A stretch of 64,000 bases of DNA from Sclerotinia nivalis. Taxonomy: Eukaryota > Ascomycota > Leotiomycetes > Helotiales > Sclerotiniaceae. Of the stretch, positions 33,641 through 46,900 are shown in pieces; the stretch's first letter is position 1, and the number at the start of each line of letters is the position of its first letter. The translations under genes were made by a program, and so were the position numbers. Where the stretch lies: positions 434,001 to 498,000 of the forward strand of contig JAPEIS010000016.1 in NCBI GenBank assembly GCA_029531795.1. Direction: 5' to 3'. The notes beneath the pieces are model-generated. The model was not told the DNA's origin, ran no database searches, and saw only the letters and a list, made by a program, of their open reading frames with translations.

Positions 33641-34250
33641 TCCCCGGATAATGAGAGGGATATTAACGGTATATCATCCAGTGATGATTTTGTACTCAAC
33701 ACAAACACGGAAAGTTCAGGAAAATCATGGATCGGAGAATCTGTATAATCCGACGTAAACCCACGATCAACGCCATATCTCGCACGATGCAATATTATCA
33801 ATAGATAGCAAGATCTTACGATAAATAGAATTCGTGTTTCGGGTTTTGTGTTTTGGATGGATGGTATAGTTGGTATAGTTGGTATGATGGATATATATGG
33901 ATGGAAATAAATAAATAAATAAACAAATACAAGGATATTCTTCAAAGGATTGAGAATTTGAAATATCGAGTAGAACAATTTATTTTTGAAAAGATATTAA
34001 AAAGGAACAAGAAGAAAGTATACCGAAATTCCTTTCAATTCCACATCTCATCTTTCATCTTTCCTCATCCCTAATTCCTCTCCCTTCCAATCCCACTCCT
34101 CTCCACACCCCCCCCCGGCACACCCAAAAAAGTTCCTCCCCCAAGTATAAATATATCAAAAACCACACATCGGCCCCAAATCCCTTTTCACCTCTTTATA
34201 TACCTCAATCGCCACCAATAAATCTACACCAGAATTCATTACGCTTTCTT
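33641..34250. other. intergenic, simple repeats
   Basis: Between the MFS stop and the end of the inverted PKS remnant. Contains short TGG/TATAG repeats (~33855-33895) and a C-run near 34110. No gene is seen. Confidence 0.5.
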
Positions 34251-37200
34251 TTAGGATCTAGCAATTCTTTCTTTGATATTTCCTATCATTTTGGCTGATT
34301 TGCTTATCAATACTTCGAGAACTATTATTCTTGCTTCTGGTGGGGGTTTGGCCTGGTGGGAAAGCTTTCGGGGAGAATGGGATGATGATGATGGTGATGA
34401 TAATGATGGGGATGAGAGATTTGAAAAAGAGGTATGCGGAGTTGTTTTGTGATAATCAGGGAAAATAACGGCGATTGAAACCATGATGTCCATTCACTGT
34501 CCGCCCTCTGCAAATCTCGTGTATATTTCCTGTTGCGTTTGCAGACCAATGAGTAGATTGCATGATTGTCATCTTCCATCGACATCCATATCCGGATTGC
34601 AGAAATGGTTCAGGAGATCAAAAAAGGCGGTCCGAGATATCGAGATCATAGGCGCAGAAGCTATGACCCTTTCTTTGGGAAGTGAGTTTGGGAAGATACC
34701 TGTGTTTGTTCACGATGCCTAGAGCGATAGAAATGGCTTTTAGACCCTGTGATATAAGATGACGTGCTGGGAATCGAGGTAAGTGGTTCCCGCGGCGTAA
34801 TTCGATTAACCGGGTAACCAATGATAATTACCCGAGATACTCGAGATGCAGAGGAAGAAATCTAGATGTTGGGGTAAGAGGTGTGTAAATTCCAAGACCC
34901 GAGGACTTTTGGAGATGTGCTAATGGGACGTTGAGAGTACGCCATGGATTGGAAAGACAAACCTGAGAGCCCCATGGTGGCTTGAATATATCCCTTTCTA
35001 GGGGGTATGTGTGAGTTGAGCTGCTGGATGGTGCTGTGAAGGGTGGCTAGAGAATTTATGTCGTAGCTGGGAGCGGCAATCTTGATTTCGGGAGTGGTGA
35101 GCTCGGAGAGGAATTCTTATGCGGTGGGAGTTTAGGGCCCGCTGTGGGAGAAGAGGATGAGATATTTTGAGCCGCGTGTAATCATCCATCTTGCGATTGC
35201 TCGGCCAATGCTTCCTAGCCCGCCGGCTATTATATAACTATCGTCAGGGTGGGATGAGTATGTGGGCTTGTGTTTTGATAGTGTTACGACTTTATCGGTG
35301 GGGTTCATCTCCAACTATATCGTTGAAAGTTCGATTTTGCTTTATCAAAACCAGCGCTCCTTTCATTCTAAAGACTGGATATTTTTGTGTTGGCCTCGTA
35401 TCGCTCCAGCATACATGGTACCTAGAAAATAACTGGGCAAACTTTTCTGCGTAGCTCTGGATCTGCCTAGATTTTGACGCCATCTAATTTGAAATGTCAA
35501 AAGAAAGGCTCGCTCCCCATTTGAATGGATGCACGAGCGATTCGGATTCGACAGACAAGGCGGTTTTGCTGAGATCCACAAACCTTCTTTCTATATGGTT
35601 TGACTAGGTCCTGGGAAGCAGGAATGCTTTCTCCAGTAGATGAATTGAAAACCACATCAACCCCTCCATTGCAAAGCAGCATCTGAGCCTAGACGTGTTA
35701 TATCACCGCTCCAACACGAGGCTGAGAAGTTCTCATTCCTGAGTTGGGTGCTGCTTAAGACGGGGAATTCTTGTAGTAACCCAAGAGCATAGACTTTGAT
35801 CTCGAGTTCACCGGCTTCGAGAGATACATTATAAGTTTGATTCATAACAAACCCTGCTTGGCAACTCGGGCACTCCTGCTTCAAGGGATCTATTTCCTAG
35901 GTTGGATAATTGAAGGCTAGGGAGTTCATGAAGTCTTCGGACCTTAGCTTCCTCCGACAAAGACGCCAGAGCCATCTCCGTACTCAGAACATTCTGCTTC
36001 GATACCACGGCTAATGTCCATCGTACTATTAGCCTCCAAATACGTCGGCTCATAACCGATATCTGAAGAACAAAAGTCAACTCTGGCGAAAACAAAAAAA
36101 CAAGCTGCTGACTTGAAAGACGGAAAGCATCGAAGTCGCGACTAAGATCGTACAACAACAAACATGGCGCTGAACTCTGAACGAACAAACTAACCGAGGA
36201 AATCCGTCGACCAATACGTATGAAGGAGTCAGTCGTCTGCGTGGATATACCCCTTACAATTCCACCATATATTTCCACGTGATGAGCACGTGATATGCTG
36301 CAAATCGGCGAATGGTTTTTCGCTGATGCCATGGAGGAATGGTTGGACGATTCGAGGAGAAATATGCAGGTAATGGTGTCGAGATAAGCAAGCCTTAAGG
36401 TGCAAGAGAGATTTGATATCTGAAATATTAGCTCAGTATCATTATTGGTGGTTTTCTGACGAGAATCGATGTCGTATTGAATTTGATGAGCAATAATTGC
36501 TTGCGTTGAGATGTCGTGTTGATGATCAGGTGGAAGGTCTGCTGTTTTTAATGGGTGGTGCAGCCAGGACGTTCCTGATAAGTGAACAGTTTCCGTTGCT
36601 CAGACTAATCCTTGATGAGCCAACTTGTTGTGGAATGCTTTATACTTCAACTTCATGCCGTTGAAGCGATTTCGAAGCTGTAGACGCCTAATAGCAAACT
36701 CTCGCTCACTCCCTCCTTCATAGTCAGAGAAAGTCATACCTATACCCGAGAATCCATTATCACAAGAATATATTTCCATGTTTCACGTGTCATTGTGGCA
36801 CCCCACGATCTAAAGTTCTCCTCACCGAATTACCAACCTGAAAGAAACCCGAAAACAAAACTGGTCCGGAGAACAATAATATTGGTTGCTTCATAGAGTA
36901 CCAATTTGCCACCAGGTTTGAGAAGACGGTGGCCATTTTGCAATGTTGCTCTCATATCACTAGTTGCGTGGATCACATTCGATGCAACTATAAAATCATA
37001 ATTTCCATCCTGAAATCCATGACTACCAGGATCCAGTTCGACATTCAGGGTCTTGAATTCTATTTGCTGGTGAGAACCAAACCTTTGCGTGGCCTCATCA
37101 AAGAACGCAGCTGATATATCAGTACAGACCTATCGAGACAGATGTGGGTTTTTCATGCCGGGAATGAAGGTCTTCATCAAGATTTCTGTTGTGTACCAGC

Positions 37201-38320
37201 TCTAAAATCCAGGATGTTCATGTTCGGGTTTTGTTGAGCCAGAAGCTTTATATACATCGAGAGCTTTCTCCAATGATGACTTGTTTCATCATTGAAAAAG
37301 GTGTAGGTTTGCCGGACTAAATCGTCGGACTCGCCAAATAGTAATCCTAGCGGATCGATCTCGATAGAAAAAATTACGCGGCCGCTTGCAGCTTCAACTC
37401 GATGAATGGACTGCTCTGAGGCAACATCATCTTTTAATAAGTTTTTAAAAGCGACACCTGCTGTCAATTTTAAGCGCAAACTTTTTAGATGACGCTTAGC
37501 CCATAAGGCATATTTTTCCAGGTACGGCTGTGGGTATGAATGGATGGGGTTCTCCAGGATCCTCATCATGAAGCTTCCATCTAAAGTCGTAGGTGAACTA
37601 TGTGAGGTTGCAATTGCTCATTATGTAGGTCACCAAACACTTTCACATCAGCCCGGTACCCACTCTCACTGGAGAAAATGTTGTTTAAGCTTTGGAATGG
37701 TGAGACAAACGCGTACCCTCTGCCACCCAGAGCTTGGTAAAGATCTTGATGACCAACCTACTAACTAGACTCGGATGAAAGCTTTTCGTAAGTGTGCCGG
37801 TGTGGAATCCCGGCCGTGGATTGCAATGGTCGAACCCTCATATTCCACGCGGACAAAGCCACTGCATATTTCATGCATTGGTCATTCTCCCAGCCCTAAA
37901 GCACAAACTCTGACCACTTTTACATGGAAGGCCTGCCAGAGGATTCTTTAGGATGAATATGAAACTGAACTTCAACACCTTCTGAAGATGTCGGGAAGAT
38001 TAATGGAAGACTGAAATGAGTATTTTTGACACTGATGCCAGTAATGATGTGATTTTTGATTGACTTGTGGCGATCTGATGAGCAGCTTCAATTGTCATGA
38101 CAAGCATGCCTGCCGCCGGATACAAGATAGACCCGTTGACCCCTTCAGTGAATAATAAGCTACAATTATCTTCTATAAAGTTGATTTGGAAATCATTGGA
38201 CATCAGCATGAAAGATGGAACACTCGTTCACAATCAAATAAACGAGATGGAATCTGCATTCTCACCCCCAACTCAAGTTCTTACCAACTTCAGGTCCAAC
38301 GACATCAAGCAAATGACCGC
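34251..38320 (-). pseudogene. HR-PKS remnant 2: DH-MT-ER-KR-ACP, heavily frame-broken
   Basis: Read down the minus strand in several frames. Dehydratase: HLLDVVGPE (~38310) and VNGSILYPAAGMLV (~38110), with the usual active-site His before VNG missing. C-methyltransferase: NPNMNILDFRAGT (~37200), YDFIVASNVIHAT and LLKPGGKLVLYE (~36990-36890). Enoyl reductase: EAGELEIKVYALGL (~35800), GVDVVFNSSTGES (~35655). Ketoreductase: YIIAGGLGSIGRAIARWM (~35230), GSWNLHTS (~34895), ISQGLKAISIALGIV (~34750). A possible carrier-domain end reaches 34251. This is the exact downstream order of a methylating HR-PKS, but on the strand opposite to the KS-AT piece. Stops and shifts separate nearly every block, so no protein is made. 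Confidence 0.75.
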
Positions 38321-40373
38321 ACAACCGCTGACCGCCGACCGCAGATCAAAAAACAAATCCGATGGTCAAGAAAACCAAAATAAGAAGTGATAGGACAGGA
38401 TTAAAGAAAGTATTGAAGACCGATGGCGACATTATCTAGTTACAATGTTTCTTCAAAATCAGCCCTTTGCCACAAGATACAGAAGATGATGGAGATGGAA
38501 GAGCAAAGTCAACCGAGGCATCTTCGGGCGAAGCATCTTGAATGTTATCTTTCTGAAGGTAATGATGGGAAGAGCAAATCGCTGTGGTGTGTTACAATTT
38601 GGATAGTATGGATGGATGACATCGATTCATATATGACTTTATAGGAGGAAGCTGCGGATATAGATGTATATACGATACGGCATTGCGGCATTATCGTAGA
38701 AAGAGACCAATATGGTAGAAGCGTGTTTTGAGTAGAGTACCTATATAAAATGATTCCAACGAATTGTTCAAAGACTACTTCTCTCGGCTCATAGAGCTTG
38801 GGTACTGGAATTTTTAAATGATGAGAAAACTTTCCTTCCCAATTTGATGCACTGATTCATACGAAAAGTAATTCGATTGAGCGATATTGGAATAGATCAT
38901 CCAAGAGACTTCTCTTTGGGATTGAACTTGACTGATAAGGAGGCCGACCTCCCATGGATTGATTTCTCTCAATCCAATATTTCTTACTCATATCCACACA
39001 AGTCCTCGTATACTTGAATGAAAATTAACACGAACAAGGACTTTTGAAGTCTCAAAATCCAAAACATTTTCAAAGTATCAAATGGGAAATGGGAAATGAA
39101 ATGAAGCAAAAAAGCTCCAACCATCACCAAATGCGAAATCGAAATCAAATCAAAATCAAAAACCTCTTCGTGATCATGTGCCCGTCGATCACATGTGGGT
39201 CTTGGCACAGTCGTCCTCTCTTAAAAAGTTCCAAACTTTTTTGACTCACCCACCGACCACAAATGAGACAGAGTTAAGCCGATACCCGGAGATGCCCGGT
39301 CCCGAAAACAGAACAGAACAGAACAGAACGTGTCGCTAATCGTTAATCGCTACCGTTGTTATTCTTCATAGAGTAAGTTTTGTTTTCCCTAGAATAGTCG
39401 GATGAAACTAAAATGGTAAGCAACCAAATGAATGGAAATCCGTCAACCTAATTTGTTAGAGAAGCGAATGAGTTTCTTTTTCTTGACTTGTGCAGTACTC
39501 CATCCAAAAGGACATGCGTAGTCCGAGACCTTGAATGAAGTTGTGATTCAATTGTTCGAGATGAATGGTGTTGTTATGCAGCTGGTCTGATTGATGGTGG
39601 GTGTAGTTTTAGGTGTTGGCAATGTAGAGAGAAAGGAGAAATAGTATTGGTCAGAAATGAATAAAAGCATCATCTTTTGCGGTAGAGACTTGGAGCGAAG
39701 CTTGAGTGGAGCAAAGGGGAGGAGGCGATGCTTCATAATGTATAGATAGTACCAGGGTAGCTTAAAATTGAGAGATGTATGGGATATAGACAGATGGAGA
39801 TGGATAACAATGTATGATTATGTTATTATTATGTATTTGATGTTATAGATATATTGAAATTTAAACCATTTGAGTTTATTGTATGAAACAACAGAAGGTC
39901 ATTGTGGTTGTATTATTCTCTCTGTGCGTTTCTTTGTACCTTTGCATCTTTGCATCTTACCTTTTGATGAGATCTCGGATGTAGACGAGAAAAGTGTAAC
40001 ATGACTGTCGCAAAGAGGTGGATATTTACCATCTAACCAAATTCGTCTTAGCTTAAGTAGAAAAATTGCCGAGGAAAGTGACATCTTCCGGTTGGCTACA
40101 GCCTCCAGGGGTAAAGTAGCATTTTCAATTGTAAGACGATAAGACGGTAAGACGGTAAGACGGTAAACAGTAAGAAGGTAAGAACCTTCTTCTACCAGAG
40201 CGAAGCGAAAAAGCCTCCACGGCAGTGGCCAAGCGGAGCGTCATCAATTGAACTGACACATTCACAAATATCATCAAAAATTTCCACAGGAGGGGAAATG
40301 AGAGAAAACTCTTTCAGGGGCGATTTGTTATTTTTCTGATAAGCAACAAAATGCACAAACCACATGAATTGAA

Positions 40374-40440
40374 TTGTATTGTATTGTATTGTATTGCATT
40401 GCATTGTATTGTATTGCATTGTATTGTATTGCATTGTATT
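40374..40440. repeat. (ATTGT)n microsatellite
   Basis: About twelve imperfect pentamer units TATTG with some CATTG variants. Confidence 0.85.
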
Positions 40441-40687
40441 ATTGTCGAGGATATTCATTTTTCCATCTCCCCATCCACTTACTAACCACATATGAGAAGT
40501 ACTAAATTCTACTAGGTACCTAGTCGCTCAAATCCTTGTATAATGAAGATAAACAAGCTTTTTTAGCTTCAAAGCCAGGTACAGTTTGGTGTGTGATGGG
40601 AAACATGGAACAATTGGGGATTTGGTGACATAATCCCGACCCGATAAGAAGGCGAGAATGAGAGGTGAGCGGAATGAGAGAAAGGGA

Positions 40688-40726
40688 GGAAAAGGAAAAG
40701 GAAAAGGAAAAGGAAAAGGAAAAGGT
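40688..40726. repeat. (AAAAGG)n microsatellite
   Basis: Six near-perfect purine hexamers on the plus strand; the plus strand is purine-only here. Confidence 0.85.
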
Positions 40727-41675
40727 TGAGGAGGTAATTTCATTTTTGCCAGGTCACGGATATTACTTAGCTACCTAAAACTCCATTTTGTTTTTGTTCT
40801 GACCAATACATAGGTACCTTAGTTACCAACCTTGATTAGAAAAGGTTTAATGAGGGGATGTATGTATCATATCATCCAAAGCTTTTATTCCGGTATTACA
40901 AAGATGGTACCGAGAGAGGATATACTTATTCACATTGGCGACAGTGAGCTTGAGATGAGATTAGAAGAGAGGGTTTGTTTGATATGAGAAACAAAAAGCG
41001 ACGACAACAACACGATTTGATTATAGATTATACGAGTTTTCTTTTAAATTATCAATCCATTTATCATTGGTTGATTGGTTGAAAAAGGAAGAAGCTTGGC
41101 AAACTCTTTGGTATACCAGGTACCAAAAAGATTCAAGCTAATGCTGTGTGCGACAGGGATTTACGTGGAGGCTAGTGAAGGAAATCCAGATAGATTGACG
41201 AGCTAACCTTATCGTAGTTAGTAATATAATTCTTTCCATCGATTCCATCAATTCCATCAATTGATTCGTCCTCACTTTGCAAATTAATCCTTGCTCTAAC
41301 TAAAATTGATCATGGCTTCCCGCTTTCTATCTAGTTCCCTAGTACTCATTTTTTATCTTTTTTTCCCATTGGTCCTTGCCAAATACTTTTAACCACTGAC
41401 TGCCAAATTGCCAAATTGCCCAATACATTTTCACGATAAAATCAAATACTGTACCCCAACCACCTTCACCTTTTCTACTAAAAATCCAAAGTTCCCTTCC
41501 TCATCTTTTTCCAATCTCAAACAATCAATATCTCCAATCGTCAGAAAACTTCTCCGAATCTCTGAATACCTTCATCTCGACTTTCAAAAGAGTTTTCATC
41601 TCATCTCCAACCTTTCGAATAATCCATTAATTGAGTTGAGTTGATTACTACCTTCAACTAAAACTCGCCTTCAAG

Positions 41676-42396
41676 ATGTTTATCAAATCGATCGTCGGTC
41701 TTAGCATCGTTGCTCTCGTTGCAGCTCAAAGCAGCAGCTCCAACGCTACCATTGATCCAAGTACAGTTGATGCTTCCACAAGAGGTAAGTTACCAATAGA
41801 ATCTATCGCATGAAATAATGATAGATAAGATACTAATCAATTACAGCTCAATGGTGTACTGCCCAAATCAATACTTGCGGTACTTTGTGTAATGGTGCCA
41901 TCAACGACAACACCTGTGACACTGTAAGTAACTCATCTGCACTAGATTTCGGTGCTTGCTATCAATGTTTTATCATATACTGACTTCAAATTCCCCATAG
42001 ATTAACTTGAACTTCTCCTGTACCTGCACTTCAAATTCATCCGCACCAGGTCTTCAATACTACACTCAAACCTTACCAACTTACATCTGCGAACAAGTTT
42101 ACGCCAACTGCATTGCCGCAGGTGAGAATGATGCCGCTGCTCAAAGGCTTTGCACGCAAAACGAAGTAAGCAACTGCGGTCACTTGAATCCAGATGACTA
42201 CACCCCTGCTGCCGCCTCTTCCTCCAGTTCAAGTGCCAGCGCAACCGCTACCAGTACATCAACTACCACCGCCACTACTGCTTCCGCCTCCGCTGCGGCT
42301 TCCACTGGTGCCGCTTCAGCTTTGAACATTGGTCGTGAATATGGTACTGGTATCCTTGCTGCAGGTATTGCAGGTGTCTTTGGTTTGATTCTTTAA
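41676..42396 (+). CDS. secreted Cys-rich GPI-type protein (DUF7707-like)
   Basis: Three exons: 41676-41784, 41847-41923, 42001-42396. Introns of 62 and 77 bp have GTAAGT donors and a TACTAATC branch site in the first; total 193 aa. Residues 1-17 are a signal peptide (ending VAAQ). The body has about ten cysteines in the pattern WC..QINTC..LC, CTC and YICEQVYANC, which resembles the fungal DUF7707 domain (from memory). A Ser/Ala/Thr-rich stalk (~135-165) and a hydrophobic tail ending in AGIAGVFGLIL point to GPI attachment at the cell surface. Function unknown. Confidence 0.85.
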
Positions 42397-43945
42397 AAAA
42401 GGTGTTCGGAAGAAGGATTTGGGAATAATACAATAATCTTTGTATCTTTGCAAAGAGTATGGAAACCTTTCCGTATCATCCAATGATGATCATGTGCATA
42501 ATCATTGTTTTTTGTTTTTTTTTAGCGCGTGTTTGTTCTTTTCTGATTAGCATTGGTGTTTATGGTTCGTGGTTTTTCACGTTTCTACATCAAACTATAT
42601 TGATTAGATGTCCTTGAGGGTATTGGAGAGGTGGCTGAGCTGCTAGGTTTATAAGAAACAGATATTTTAATACTGGTCAAAGGGGATGATTAATGATTGT
42701 GATGAGAGTGGACAATGCTAGCTTTTAAGCTTGTCGTTGATGCCATGTTCATAAACTGGCGTAGCATAGCATAGTATATATAAATAATTCGATTGTGCAT
42801 GCCAGACATTCTTGATTGACGATTGATTTGTGTGTATGTATGTGTAGATGTAATGTAGATGTGGAGATGTAATGTGGATAAATGTAATTATTTATGTCTT
42901 TTGTCAGAGAACATATATACAATGAGTATTTCTATGTAAAAAGCAAGTGCTAGTCAGGAAGGAACTCACACTCGAGTATTCTTTTTTGTGTGTGATTGGC
43001 ATGTATCGAAGCTATGGATTTGTAACTTCACTCTTTCATATCATCGAACATATTACATCATACATCAGGCACCACAAATATTAGATATCGGTATTGACTG
43101 CATTGCACAAATATACGCGCGGTGCACATTACTACCAAGTTGCCTTCTAACAATTGCTCTTTCCTCATCCCTTATTCTGATTCCGAGCATGTATTATTAG
43201 CCGAGATCGAGTCTCCTGTGTTTGTACACCACAAAGAATGATGTAATTTTGGCTTAGTCTTGTGAGGTCGGAGGAATTGTATTTTTAGATTGTGTCTTTG
43301 TTCTTTATTGGTGAAGGGCAAAGGGCAAAGGGCAAAGTAGGAGACTGGGTGTTAAGTTGGTGCTAAGTGTCACATTAAGAGCTCTTTCATTCTACATTGT
43401 GAGGGGTCATATACTCTCTGGTATCTTATTTTCGATTGATGGTCTGCTGTTCTTTGGGGCAAGGGGATTATTCCTTTGATATGGCCCTTGATGGAATTTC
43501 TAATAGAAGTTATTCGTTCCTTTAATACCTTTGTCTATCAACAAAGTCCATCAACAACAGATTCCATTTTCTTTCTCAACCACTTCCCATTTCTTTCACC
43601 CTTTATCCCCTTCTTTACCCTCTTCTCCACAAACCCATTGTCTTCCGCAATCCCGAATTCCATTACTTAAACCCCTGTTGTTTCCCCGCGTTCTGATCAT
43701 GAATCTGGAATATTTCGCAAAAATTTTTTACATCGACTGAAGTGAAGGATTGAAAAACACAAAAAACCTGACGTTCAAATTAAAGTTACAAGTAGCTGGT
43801 CTACTTTGTATTGGGCAATTAAGTACTGGTAAGTACATCCTGCTTTTACATGCTTACATTGTTTTAGATATACAGTCATTGGATCGATCGAACAACACAA
43901 CACAACACAACACACACACACATATATACATAAACAACCACAAAA
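42397..43945. other. intergenic
   Basis: No gene is supported. A GGGCAAA triplet repeat is at ~43315-43337. The CA/TA-rich stretch at ~43895-43930 is probably the 5' leader of the next gene. Confidence 0.5.
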
Positions 43946-46900
43946 ATGGAAATCGAAACCGCACCAAAAAAGCCCCTAATCCCCTCCGACACACCCTCCT
44001 TCGGCATTGAATTCGAATTCTTCCTCGCCTTCCTCAAAAACCCCGAAATTCCAAACCCTAACCCCTCCGATCCACGAACCGTCTATTTCCCCTTCACCGC
44101 CGACGATGGCGCACCATCATCTTTCCAAATCCCCAACGGAGAAGAAAACTGGGCAAACGAATGGTCCATCCACGCACACATAAAACGTACCCTCTCATCC
44201 ATCGGTCTCCCTACCGAGCCAGGAAAAGCCCATTCTAATTTCGCCATGTGGGAAATCACCACGGATAGCTCCATCCAACGACCCAAACCCCCAAGTAAGA
44301 AAGATGAAAAAGCTTATGAAGATTGGAAAACTTACACGTATTATCCCATCGAGGTTCGTACACCGGCTTATTACTACAGCGAAGATGCATTAACCGATAT
44401 TGCGGATTTCTGTAAGATCATGCGCAAGAATTATTTGGTTACTGTTAATGCTTCTTGTGGTCTTCACGTCCATATCGGGTATGGATTATCCGGTTTCGAA
44501 CTCCCTCACTTACGACGTCTAGGTGCTCTAATTGAAGCTTTTGAACCCCAGATCGATTCCATTCATCCGGCACATCGAATCGATGGTCGGAATGCCCATT
44601 GTACATCGTTTCGTCGGGGAACCTATTATCAGTGGAAATTCCGACAAGATCATCGACGCGATCCGCGCGTTTTAGAAGCTATAGCTACAGTACTCACTTG
44701 TAGCACGCGCGACCAATTCCGCGCATTCGTAGCTTCGGAGGGCCCCTCTGGAACTCTGGGTTTTGAGGGTGGAAATTCGTCGTGGAATTTCGATCGCATG
44801 GGGACGGAGACGAGACCGAAGGTCGAGTGGGTGCAGGATACGATTGAATTTCGAGGGCATGAGGGCTCGCTTGATCCGGAGGTGGTGGGGAATTGGACGA
44901 GATTATTGGTTGGGTTGGTGAGGTATACGAGGGAGCCTGATATGTTTGAGTTTGGGAATTTGCTGCAGAGGGTTACCGGGGAGAAGTGGGTTAGAGGGAT
45001 TCCGGATGCGAAGGTCACGGGTGGTAGATATGAATCTGGGGGAAAGATGTACAGACCTGTTTTTGGGGAGAAATGGTGTGGATTAGTTGAATTTCTCAGA
45101 GTCCTAGGACTTGAGGGGCCGGCGACACATTATGAGAGTAGAAAGGGTAAGTACTTGGAAAATGGTTTGTATAATCATTGGTATAAGAGTGCACCGGTGG
45201 AATATACTGTGGTGGAAGATGATGATGGACAGGGTTCTGATGAAAAGGATAGTAAAGATTCCAAATCGTCTGATTCCTCGGCGGATTTTTCTTCGGGTCG
45301 TTTTAGTCCTTTTGACCCTAATCCTGGGACACCGCCAGGACCGTCCCCTGTATCACCACCTGTATCACCACCAGGTGAACCAGAAAACAAAGATGGAGAT
45401 AAAGGGAAGAACAATCGAGATCAAGATGCACCCTCTGGATCTCAATCCGCACCCTCCTCCTCCTCTGAAGAATTTCCTTCCCGGCCCGGCGCCAAAACAT
45501 TACAGGAAGTAGGTGCAGCTAATGATTCCCCGCCTTCTGGATCCGGATCTTCTAAAGATGCTAGTAGTAATGAATCAAGTGAATCGAGCGAATTTACGAA
45601 TCCTAGTCCGCCGGCTGTACCCACAGATTCTTTACCAGCACCTGCGGATTCTTTACCAGCACCTACAAATACTTTACCAGCACCCGCGGATTCTTTACCA
45701 GCGCCTGCTTCACCTCCCGTACCTACAGATTCTTTACCAGCACCCGCGGATTCTTTACCGCCACCTGCTTCACCTCCCGTACCTACAGATTCTTTACCAG
45801 CACCTACTCCCAGCGGAGGATTTCGAATCCCTTCTTCTTCTTCTTCTTCTGCGTCATATTCCTCTTCAAAATCCAAACTCTCAAACTCAAACTCAAACTC
45901 AAAGTCAAACTCAAAGTCCCATTCAGATTCCTCAAAAGTCCCTTCGAAAACAAGCGCAGAATACGAAGCCGATGCTTTAGCCGCAAAAGAAGTACTAAGG
46001 ACGTTTTGGGAAGAGGAAGAGAAGAGGAAGGAAAAGGAAGAAGAAGATGAGAAGGATGCTGATAAAGATGCTGATAAGGATGCTGATAAGGAGGCTGACA
46101 AAGAGGTTGACAAGGTTGATAAGGGCGAATCAACAATAGACTACAGGCTGCAGGAAGGGGTAGAGAATCCTGCATCCGAAGAAGGAGACGGTCTCGAGTA
46201 CCTTCAACCCGTCAGCCACCCACCACTTCCTCCCCTCGCCGGTCACTTAAACTACAGTCTCCGAACCGCAACCCAACATTCTCATCTCCTAAATGGAGCT
46301 ACTCCCGAGCAAATCAGCGCTCTAGCACCCAGTACCGGAAATTACGCAGGTAGTCGTTTCCACCGACGTGATCGCGAACCTTCAGCTCCCTGGTTCCAAG
46401 AAGCTCCCAACATCGCAAATCTAGATCCCGATCGGGAACCCTATCCTGGTCCCGTCCCCTGGCTCGGTGCAGAGGGTTACCCATTATGTCAAGCACGTGC
46501 GCAGCTCGCTGACGCTCTATACGAAGAAGAAGTTGATTCTGAACTTAACGATGGAATTTGGCGGGGACGGGGAACCATGGGTGAGACGTGGGAAATTCAA
46601 CATGGAGAACCGCGTAGACGATCCGAGGCATTTCGTCGTATGTTGGAGGGATTACGAGCTTATGATCTCTCGCCTTCTATTCGGCCGTATCTGCGTCATC
46701 GAGCTAGAGTACATGCTCGGCTAGATTGGTTTAGAAATATTGATCATTTGTTCCCTCCTGCCGCGACTACGCTTGAGGAATTCGAAAAACAGGATGATGA
46801 GTGGTGGCGATTTGAAGTTGCTACTTCGACAATTAATCATCTTTATGAAAAAGCTGAGGATGATGATGATGAAATTGCTTTAGATGCATGTGAAGCGATT

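Larger units (their letters stand above)
38321..41675. other. long intergenic region with simple repeats
   Basis: 3.3 kb without a supportable gene. Repeats seen: (AGAAC)n at ~39305-39330, (GTAAGACG)n at ~40130-40165, (ATTGT/ATTGC)n at ~40374-40440 and (AAAAGG)n at ~40688-40726. The last 400 bp should hold the promoter and 5' UTR of the gene at 41676. Confidence 0.55.

Noticed and set aside
33262..33978. 238-codon minus-strand ORF rich in Pro/Ser
   Set aside because: It is opposite the last MFS exon and its low complexity is the reverse of that exon's codons. The MFS frame has domains and splice sites; this one has none.
40374..40440. Regular short repeats that might suggest a CRISPR-like array
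   Set aside because: Pentamers without spacers in a eukaryotic genome; an ordinary microsatellite.
45442..46175. Large minus-strand ORFs opposite the amidoligase tail (Ser-rich and Leu-rich)
   Set aside because: They arise from the repeats on the other strand and carry no start context or domain.
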